From: Dactylorhiza incarnata
Lineage: Eukaryota > Streptophyta > Magnoliopsida > Asparagales > Orchidaceae
Assembly (NCBI GenBank): GCA_033032865.1
Contig: JAWHQI010000257.1
Coordinates: 2,465,001-2,529,000 of the forward strand
Direction of reading: 5' to 3'
DNA length: 64,000 nt
Part shown: piece after piece, positions 56,349 to 64,000 of the stretch
Layout: the number at the start of each line of letters is the position of its first letter
Position numbering within the stretch: position 1 is the stretch's first letter
The notes under the pieces: model-generated
Databases searched by the model: none
Told to the model about the DNA's origin: nothing
The model's input: the letters and a program-made list of their open reading frames with translations, nothing else
Program-made: the position numbers and the translations under genes

Positions 56349-57480
56349 ATGGCTGTTGAAGGGAACAACAACTCAAGCGTGGTGGATGAGCGCGGAAGGG
56401 AGATGCTTCCCCAGTCCGAGAAGAAGATGCGGAGCCATAGCAAATATCGGGATGAAGCGCACGTGGACCGCATACTAGCCGAATGGGAGGAGCGCATGAC
56501 GGCGGTGGAGGAAGACCACTCATATGTTCGCGGAGAACTAAAAGCTGTCAAACAAGCGTTACCGGCTCGCGGAGAGCTGGAACTTTTGAAGGCCCAAGTC
56601 CAAGCATGTCTCGGTGCAAATGCGGAGCTTACTCAAAGGTGTGATCAACTTGAGGATGACTATGAGGAGCGGATCGCCAAATTGGAGGAGGAATTGGCCT
56701 TGTGCAGAAAGGCCATTGCTAATGGAGGAAATGGGGTTGTGGCAAACCAAAGGATTGATGTGCCTAAGCCAAAACCCTTCTCAGGGAATAGGGATGCCAA
56801 GGAAGTTGAACACTTCCTTTATCAAATGGATGTCTACTTCGAGGGATGTAACCTCACTGAGGAAGTACTCAAGGTAAAGACGGCTAGCTACTATCTTTCG
56901 GATATTGCATCTCTTTGGTGGCAACGGAAGCTTGCGGATATCAAGAAGGGGACATGTAACTTGGACACATGGGATGAGTTCAAGATTGAGCTTAAGCGGC
57001 ACTTCTACCCGGAGAACGTCGCAAATGAGGCAAGGAAGAAGCTAAAGGAACTCAAGCAGAAGGGGTCAATCACGGAGTACGTGAAGGAGTTCCAAACCTT
57101 AATGTTGATGGTGCCAGGTATGTCCGAAGATGATCAATTGTTCAACTTTAAGGATGGTCTTCAGAATTGGGTTAAGCAAGCAGTGCATCGACGGGATGCC
57201 AAGACCCTAGATGAAGCTATTGCGGCGGCCGAAGCAATGACGGAGTTCCAAAGACCATCAGATGCGACAGCCAAGAAGGTCTACAAGAATGACAACATCA
57301 AAGGTGCGGGGGAAAGGCAAGGGTCACGAAGACCAAATAGAGGAGAGTGAATTCCTACTCATGGGAAGGATATTGAGGGCGGCAACAAGAGCTTCACACC
57401 AAAGGGAGGATGCTACTTATGCAAGGGACCGCACATGATGAGCAAGTGCCCAAAGCTTGGTTCGCTCGCGGCACTGCAGG
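56349..57480 (+). pseudogene. gag: Element C gag
   Basis: ATG at 56349. There is a coiled-coil N-terminus (about residues 40-115, heptads such as LEDDYEERIAKLEEELALCR). The capsid core follows at about residues 135-310 (FLYQMDVYFEGCNLTEEVLK, SLWWQRKLADI, RHFYPENVANEARKKLKEL, DDQLFNFKDGLQNWVKQAV). A TGA at 57348-57350 interrupts in phase, and the zinc knuckle [13 protein letters not shown] follows at 57411-57449 in the same frame. Gag forms the cytoplasmic particle. Without the single nonsense codon the frame would be continuous with pol. Confidence 0.88.
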
Positions 57481-58862
57481 AGGATGATGCAAGTGGACCC
57501 GAAGGTGAAGAAGGTACAAACCAAATATGTTCTTTGCAACTTCTAAGTGCTTTGAATGTGAAACCAGCTAAGAAGGTGGTCAGCAAGGGACTGATGTACG
57601 TAGAATCCATGATCAACAACAAGTCCACCAAAGCCTTGGTGGATATGAGTGCCACACATAACTTTATGATGGAGGAAGAAGCAAGAAGACTTGGCCTCCA
57701 AGTGACCAAGTGTGAGGGATGGCTAAAGACTGTGAATAGGAAGGCAAGGCCGCTAGCAGGAGTAGCTCGTGGCGTAGAGCTTCGCATGGGTACGTGGAAA
57801 GGAAAGGTGAACTTCTCGGTTGCTGTCATGGATGATCACAAGCTAGTGTTGGGCATGGACTTCTTCGATGCGGTGAGTGCCATTGTCATGCCAACTTACC
57901 GCTCGGTATGCATTATGGAGAAAGATGCAACATGCATGATACCTGCGGTAGAAGGGCCACCAAGTTGCGGAGCAAAACAGCTATCGGTTATGCAAATAGC
58001 CAAGGGCGTGAAGAAAGGGGAACCTACTTTCTTGGCAACTTTGAAGGAGGAAGCAGGCGAGATCATGGAGGAGGTGCCTCTACTTGTTGCGGAAGTTCTT
58101 GAGGAGAACAAAGATGTTATGCCTAGTGAACTACCAAAGAAGTTACCTCCCCGCAGAGAGGTAGACCACAAGATTGAGTTGGAGGTTGGAGCAAAAGCCC
58201 CGGCAAAGGCACCATATCGGATGGCTCCCCCCGAACTCGAGGAGCTGAGGAAGCAACTACATGAACTGCTCGATGCTGGAATGATCAGACCGTCGAAGGC
58301 ACCTTTTGGCGCACCGGTGCTCTTTCAAAAGAAGAAGGATGGAACTTTGCAGTTATGCACAGACTATCGGGCATTGAACAAGGTAACTATCAAAAACAAG
58401 TACCCCGTACCGTTGATTGTTGACTTGTTCGATCGACTTGGAGGAGCAAGGATATATTCGAAGATGGATCTGCAAAAGGGCTACCACCAAGTACGGATTG
58501 CCAAAGGAGATGAGCCAAAGACAACATGTGTAACAAGGTACGGATCATTCGAGTGGTTGGTGATGTCATTCGGCCTAACCAACGCACCCGCTACATTTTG
58601 TACTTTGATGAATCAGATCTTTCATCCCTACTTGGACAAGTTTGTAGTAGTATACTTGGACGACATCGTCGTCTATAGTCATACAATGGAGGAGCATGCT
58701 GAACATCTTCGCCTAGTGTTCCAAGTACTGCGGGAGAATGAACTATATGTCAAGCGGTCAAAGTGTTCCTTTGGGCAAGAAGAAGTGCATTTCCTCGGGC
58801 ATGTCATTGGGCATGGCCAATTGAAGATGGACATGGACAAGGTACGGGCAATCGTCGAATGA
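57481..58862 (+). pseudogene. pol: Element C protease and reverse transcriptase
   Basis: Same frame as gag. The protease has [12 protein letters not shown], where the family motif D-T/S-G-A reads DMSA, a likely loss of the active site, then [13 protein letters not shown] has [51 protein letters not shown] (first Asp), [18 protein letters not shown] and [12 protein letters not shown] (YLDD catalytic pair intact), FLGHVIGHG. It ends at TGA 58860-58862 (likely TGG). Confidence 0.9.
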
Positions 58863-60932
58863 GATCCGCCAACAAAGGTGACGGAGTTGAGATCATTCTT
58901 GGGTTTGGTAAACTACTACCGACGGTTCATCATAGGGTACTCAAAGAGAGCGGTGCCGCTTACGGACCTGCTCAAGAAGGAGAAAGCTTGGAGCTGGACG
59001 GGGGAATGCCAGCAAGCTTTTGAGGACTTGAATAAGGCGGTAAGTACGGAGCCAGTACTTGCCCTACCAGACTTTGGGAAAAAGTTCGAGTTGCATACAG
59101 ATGCATCGGACTTTGTTATTGGAGGGGTGTTGATGCAAGAAGGACACCTGATTGCATTCGAAAGCCGCAAGTTGAATGAAGCGGAGCGACGCTACACCGT
59201 GCAAGAGAAGGAGATGGCAGCCATCATACATTGCTTACAGGTATGGAGGCATTCCTTGCTGGGAGCACAGTTCATGATCAAGACCGACAATGTGGCGACT
59301 ACCTACTTTCAAACTCAAAAGAAATTGTCGGCGAAGCAAGCAAGGTGGCAAGAATTCCTGGCCGAGTTTGACTTTGTCCTGGAACACAAGCCGGGCAAAG
59401 CCAACGTCATAGCAGATGCATTTAGCCGCAAAGGGGAGCTAGCGGCGATCTCGATGGTGAAGAGCGACCTTCTCGAGCAGGTAAAAAGTGGGTTGGAAGA
59501 AGATCCGTTGGCCAAACAACTCTTGCAGCTAGCCAAAGAAGGTCAAGCCAAGAGATTTTGGGTAGAAGACGGGCTACTCTACACCAAAGGAAGGAGATTG
59601 TATATCCCAAAGTGGGGAAACCTGCGGAGGGACTTAATCAAGGAGTGTCATGACACCAAATAAGCTGGACATCCAGGCCAAAAGCGCACCTTGGCGTTGA
59701 TGGAGGATTCCTACTATTGGCCGCGAATGAGGGACAACATTGAGCTATACGTGAAGATATGTCTTGTTTGCCAACAAGACAAGGTTAAAAACAAGCAGCC
59801 AGCAGGACTCTTGGAGCCCCTACCAGTGCCGGAATATCCTTGGGAAACGGTGACGCTGGATTACATCAACGCCCTGCCCAAATCTGAAGGTTGCGGATCT
59901 ATCCTGGTGGTAGTAGATCGCTTTTCCTAGTATGGCACTTTCATACCAAGCGTGAAGGATGCAACAGCGAAAAAGATGGCGCGAATCTTCTTCAAACATG
60001 TGGTGAAGTATTGGGGGTTGCCGAAGAATATTGTGAGCGATCGAGACCCTCGCTTCACTGGGAAGCTATGGACAGAGTTGTTCAAGCTACTTGGATCGAA
60101 GCTGAATTTTTCCACTAGCTTCCACCCTCAATCTGATGGGCAGACCGAGAGGGTGAATGCATTGTTGGATTGCTACTTGCGGCACTTTGTGAGTGCCAAC
60201 CAGAAAGACTGGGCCAAGCTTATGGATGTTGCCCAATTTTCCTACAACCTGCAGCGGAGTGAGGCCACGGGGAGGAGTCCATTTGAGCTTGCCACGGGAA
60301 GACAACCCCTCACTCCGCAAACATTGGCGACTACGACGGATGATGGAAGGAGCCCAGGTGCCTGGAAGATGGCTAAGTCATGGGAGGAACATGCGGACTT
60401 AGCTAGGTCGTGCTTGGAGAAGACCCGCAAGAGGATGAAGAAGTGGGTCGATGCAAAGCGGCGACACACGGAATATTCGGTAGGAGATAAAGTGATGGTG
60501 AAGCTCTTACCCCAGCAGTTCAAGGCCTTGCGTAGTGTACACAAAGGCTTGGTACAGAGATACGAAGGCCCATTCCCGGTCATGGCTAAGGTGGGTAAGG
60601 TTTCTTATCGCCTTGACTTGCCAAACTCTTTGAAGATACATCCGGTGTTTCATGCGAGTATGCTCAAACCATATTACGGGGATAATGAGGATCTTCAAAG
60701 AGTAGAATCTCAAAGGGCGCCTCCTGTGATGACAAAATCTTTTGACAAAGAGGTCAAAGAGGTGCTAACAAAAAGAGTGGTGCGAAGAAGAGGTGTGCAA
60801 CCTTGCACACAGTACTTGATCAAGTGGAACGGATTGCCAGAGTCTGAAACTACTTGGGAGACATTAGAAGACTTGTGGCAGTTCAAGGACATTCTTCAGC
60901 AGTACGAGGCGACGAGGACGTCACCAGGCTAG
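58863..60932 (+). pseudogene. pol: Element C RNase H, integrase and chromodomain
   Basis: The frame continues in phase. RNase H has [38 protein letters not shown] and [10 protein letters not shown]. The integrase finger is around HDTK, stop TAA 59661-59663, GHPG, CLVCQQDK. The core has VTLDYINALP (Asp), a stop TAG at 59928-59930, IVSDRDPRF (Asp) and FHPQSDGQTERVNALLD (Glu), then the GPF end (VQRYEGPFPVMAKVG) and HPVFHASMLKPYYG. A chromodomain closes it: CTQYLIKWNGLPESETTWET, thought to direct insertion to marked heterochromatin. All catalytic residues are present; two nonsense codons inactivate it. Ends TAG at 60932. Confidence 0.92.
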
Positions 60933-60943
60933 GTGGGGGAGGA

Positions 60944-61392
60944 TGTCACGTCTGGGGTTAAGTCCCCGGAGGATTCTAGAGAAATCTAGGTCCTTGGAGA
61001 ACATGTACATAGAGAACTCTAGAAGAATGTGGAAGCTCTCTAGAATGATCCCTTGGAAACATTCTAGAGAATTCGGGAAGGTTGTATATTCATGAGGGTG
61101 GTAGAATATTCTAGAAACTTAGGCATTCTAGATCCTTCCATCTTTTGGAGGGAAATTCTTTTGGGGCCTATAAAATGGGAAGGCCCCCTCATTTGTAAGC
61201 ATCCAAGTTTGGAGAAGCAATAAGAGTTCTTTGAGTTTCCTTTGCAATTGTGTGTTCTCTTGAGTTTTACCTTGCATCCTTTCTTCATCATCACCTAGTT
61301 CTTGCAGGAGAGGCTGACTTAACTTGGCTACGCGGAGTGGCAAGGAGGAGCTAAGGCCGCACGGGAGCTTGTAAGAAGACAAGTCCGTGACA
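60944..61392 (+). repeat. Element C 3' LTR
   Basis: Same length as the 5' LTR. Of eight differences, seven are transitions, and in six of these the 3' copy has T or A. TATA at 61169-61175. Confidence 0.93.
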
Positions 61393-62194
61393 TTGGGCTA
61401 ACTTGACCTAAATATGTCAAATTGTGGCTTTTGAGTTTGGGCTTGACCCAAGCTCACCCCAACAAATGTGACTGACCCACATTGTTATCTTAGACCCTAT
61501 GAACCTATTCTAAGAAGAATTAAGTCATGGTCGGGTCATATGGGGCTTAATTGCACATAATTGCTTATAGGGGCAATTTGGGCATTTTGGTAATTTGCCC
61601 TAATCCTATAAAATTGGATGTGCACCTTGGTTCATTTAGGACTAATATACTCCCCTTGGGGTTTATGAAGGGTTGTGCTAGGTCAATTTGGCCAATTGGG
61701 GGCCAATTGAATCATAAAGGGTATAAGTTGTAATTTGGGCAATTTGGTAATTTTGCCCAAAGTCCCCAAAATTGGCTTATCCCAGGGCTCCAGTGTGGGA
61801 CCATTAGGCTCCTTAAATGATCTTGGAGTGTTAGGGATGATCAATTTGATCACATTGAGTCAATTGAAGGTCAATTGAAGGGATTAGTTCAATTTGGCCA
61901 AATTAGGGCTTTTTGGTAATTGACCCAAAGTTCCCAAAATTGGCCAATTCCAATTGGTCCATTTTATCTCATTAGTCTATTCAAGTGTTTAGGAAGGGTG
62001 TGGTGTGGTCAATTTGTCATTTAGTAGCTAAATATCAAGTCTTAAGCCTTGGGCTCAATTGGCTATTTGCACACCAAGGTGGTTTTTACCTATTCACCTT
62101 GGTTCTTAGGACCATTTTGGACTCTTAGAGCAATGTCATGACATTGTCATGACAAAATGCATCTTAGGGGTCTAGTTGTTCTGGGGATGTTACA
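61393..62194 (+). repeat. L1 segment 3, right end
   Basis: Non-coding, full of short phrases on CAATTTGG/CCAATTG (for example 61685-61960). Ends GGGATGTTACA. The matching end of L2 (40811 onward, reversed) shares the terminal GATGTTACA but little else, so the family's right end is variable. Confidence 0.65.
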
Positions 62195-62810
62195 TGAAGT
62201 GAGTAAGAAACCTTCAACTTCTTACGGAGAGCTTATCAATATGACAAACCACTTTATCGGGGGAGAGATGTCCAATCCAGATCTCATCTCTTCCCTCACC
62301 CACCTTATCTGCCAGCGACGAAGGGAGAGCTCTTCCACTCGACCCCATGTCACTCCCCACCGTGCTCCGAAGCGCCATCAAGAGTTGTTTTAGCCTCCAC
62401 CATAATGCGGGAAGAACTTCCACCATTCTCGACCGCCTCTGCATTTGCATCAATTTTAGCAGATGAGGTCGTAACGCCCTCGTTCCCCTTCAAGGGACAT
62501 GCGACATCTCCCCCCTCCACTTGATCCGTCGTCATCACGGGCTCCCCCGTGCGATATGATGACGACCAAGAAGAGTATACCGACCTCACTCTTCCGATGG
62601 AGAAGGTCGTCGAGATCTTGTAGAAACAACCCGGTTTCAAGAGGCCTCCGCCTCTCAGAGCTGAGTATGGAAATAACAACTAGGATCTTTACTATTAGTT
62701 TCATCCAGATGTAGGGGATGACACGAAAAACTGCAGAGCTCTTCGTGACCTTGTTGAGAAGATGTTGAAGGCGGGAAAGCTTAATGAGCTCATTAACCGC
62801 AAAACTGACC
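62195..62810 (+). pseudogene. Element D gag C-terminus and zinc knuckle
   Basis: Resumes the Tat gag right after L1: EVSKKPSTSYGELINMTNHF. Then comes a disturbed basic region, and near 62697 the knuckle FHPDVGDDTKNCRALRDLVE, where the first Cys position is lost to a stop or Tyr. EKMLKAGKLNELI follows. Several frame changes. The type is Tat/Retand, as for B2 but with different sequence. Confidence 0.7.
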
Positions 62811-63458
62811 ACCGACCTACTTCCTCCAAGGGGAAGGAAGTGGTAGAATTTCAAGAGCTCCGATGCGAGTGCATCGTGCAAGAGGATATCAGCTCCCTTG
62901 GGATCATTAATTGTGTTTCTGAATGCGTGGAGGTGGAAGACATTGTCTCCTTAGGCCAAATCAACTGCATTCATGGAGGAGCTAACCTTGAATCTTCAAA
63001 TAAAGTAAGTATCAAGAGGGTTTGCCAGCGGGAGGTTGCTTCTACCTCCCACACTTCTCCTCTGAGAGGAGAGGTCATCTTCAATGAGTATGATCTCCCG
63101 AAGACCTCCAACCCCTTCAACGATGCAATAGTTATGAAGGCGGTGCTCGATAACTACTCAGTGCGAAGAATTTTGATCGACACCGGTAGTTCAGTAAACG
63201 TCATTTTGAAGCCTGCCTTCATGGCAATGAAGACAGGAAGGAAACTTCAAGCCGCCGACGGACCTCTCTATGGGTTCGCTGGTGAGAAAAAATGATCGAA
63301 AGGAGCGTACCTTCTCTGCCACCTTGTGCGGAGTGACCTGACAAGCGACGTTCGTTGTGGTCGACGCTCCTAACAGCTACAATGCCATCTTTGGCCGGCC
63401 ACTTCTCAACGAATATCAGGCCATCGTTTCAACGTTTCATCAAGTGGTCTAATTTGGC
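62811..63458 (+). pseudogene. Element D protease
   Basis: A linker with two VEDIVSLGQINCIHGG-like repeats (62881-62980), then NPFNDAIVMKAVLDNYSVRR and ILIDTGSSVNVILKPAFMAM with an intact DTGSS motif and DGPLYGFAGEKK. The frame ends at 63295. In another frame it continues TFVVVDAPNSYNAIFGRPLL to a stop near 63452. Unlike B2 it retains the canonical active site, but it is frame-broken. Confidence 0.8.
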
Positions 63459-64000
63459 ATGAGGGGAAAGCAATTCAAGGTGTGGAGTGACCCTCGAGTT
63501 ACTCGAGAATGCTATCTCAGCTCAGTCGATATGATCGAGACTTGTCCTCCCACCTTGAAGCCAAAAGATGGGGAGGAATGCATCCAAACTGCCACTAACA
63601 CGGAAGAATCCTCCAAAGAAGAACTCCCCGTAGAAAAAGATGCGAGAGACGGTTCTCACATAGAGGCCGCTCAAACTATTCAAAACGTTCAGTTGGACGA
63701 GGGAGATGGAGAGAGAACCCTGTCGATTAATGCCGAGCTAAAGGAGGAGGACAAATTCATACCGATCAATTTCCTCCTCTCCAACTTAGACGTCTTCGCC
63801 TGGATTGTTGCTGACATGCCTGGGGTAGATCCCAATGTCGCTTGTTACCGCCTCAATATCGATCCCACCTTCAATCCTATCAAGCAAAAGAAGAGAGCGG
63901 TGACAATAACCTTGGCGGAACCTATTCAGGAGGAGGTTTCAAAGCTTCTCAAAGCAATCTTCATCAGGGAGATCTAGTACCCCGAGTGGGTTTTAGACAT
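63459..64000 (+). pseudogene. Element D protease-RT linker and start of RT, runs off the window
   Basis: 172 codons with an acidic linker, then FLLSNLDVFAWIVADMPGVD, DPTFNPIKQKKRAVT and EPIQEEVSKLLKAIFIREI, the start of Tat-type reverse transcriptase. A TAG at 63975-63977 is followed in phase by YPEWVLD, so one nonsense codon interrupts it. D is therefore a coding-type Tat element, possibly related to helpers of the B family. Its 3' half lies beyond the window. Confidence 0.8.

Larger units (their letters stand above)
55846..61392 (+). mobile_element. Element C: Galadriel-like chromovirus (Ty3/Gypsy)
   Basis: Compact 5547-bp element. It has 449-bp LTRs (55846-56294 and 60944-61392) differing at eight sites, a methionine-tRNA primer site, one long gag-pol frame with a terminal chromodomain, and a polypurine tract at 60931-60943 (AGGTGGGGGAGGA). 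Flanks share ttgg (55842-55845 and 61393-61396); a 5-bp TSD would need one mismatch. It is inserted in L1. The gag style (ADIKKGTCNLDTWDEFKIEL) and CX2CX3HX4C knuckle resemble the Galadriel lineage. Confidence 0.92.
38723..62194 (+). mobile_element. L1: large LTR-like element (about 5.7 kb net), split by two insertions
   Basis: Termini TGTAAGATCC...GGATGTTACA, with flanks tgaaag (left) and tgaag (right), a near-perfect TSD inside the element D gag. Its own sequence is 38723-39772, 52005-55845 and 61393-62194. No PBS, PPT or retroviral domain was found, so it is either a solo LTR of a giant-LTR family or a LARD-like unit. The same family recurs as L2 in reverse. Shared blocks include the CTGGACTTCCCG..ACCCGGTGAAGGGCTC region (52530 here, reversed at 44200-44260 in L2). 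Confidence 0.72.

Overview
The window is nuclear DNA from a flowering plant. It contains plant-specific LTR retrotransposon lineages (Athila, Tat/Retand, a Galadriel-like chromovirus, Ty1/Copia), a hAT and a CACTA DNA transposon, decayed plastid DNA, and one host gene exon resembling plant organellar RADA. GT-AG introns, TATA boxes and a telo-box fit this. No tRNA, rRNA, CRISPR array or bacterial-type operon is visible. The species cannot be named from the sequence.

Layout, left half (1-33165). 1-1298 is unassigned. 1299-2003 is a minus-oriented LTR. 2167-29503 is one Athila-type Gypsy element (A) whose two LTRs match in length once insertions are removed. Two members of a non-autonomous Tat-related family sit inside A: B1 (3490-12001, TSD aggat) in the 5' LTR and B2 (16612-25376, TSD cttag) in the integrase region. 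B1 is mostly tandem arrays with periods of 29, 80, 89 and 150 bp, and itself holds a CACTA element (8644-10075). B2 keeps a broken gag-protease and, on the opposite strand, an intact spliced gene with a plant 'putative gypsy type transposon' domain. Right of A are a Copia remnant (29504-30175) and a truncated Gypsy LTR plus gag (31341-33140).

Middle (33166-38722). A 111-bp perfect palindrome lies just upstream of a promoter and exon 1 of a RadA-like gene (33588-34243), whose later exons are not seen. Then come an antisense Gypsy integrase relic, a mosaic of plastid ndhF, psbB and psbC pieces, and the 5' part of a decayed Tat element (D).

Right half (38723-64000). Element D is split by L1, an LTR-like unit of about 5.7 kb. 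L1 is split by a 12-kb hAT-type transposon (39773-52004, 8-bp TSD) and by a Galadriel-like chromovirus (C, 55846-61392). The hAT element holds L2, a second copy of the L1 family in the opposite orientation. Element D resumes at 62195 and runs off the window in its reverse transcriptase.

The most unusual systems are: (i) the hAT-type transposon, which carries two genes, a BED/DUF659 hAT transposase and a separate Transposase_24-plus-Ulp1-protease-like gene, with six long palindromes mirrored at each end; and (ii) the B family, whose LTRs carry arrays of cruciform-forming GGCGAGTGG palindromes, with the same palindrome core also placed upstream of an antisense promoter driving the element's only intact gene. 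Nearly all other coding regions are interrupted by stops or frameshifts.
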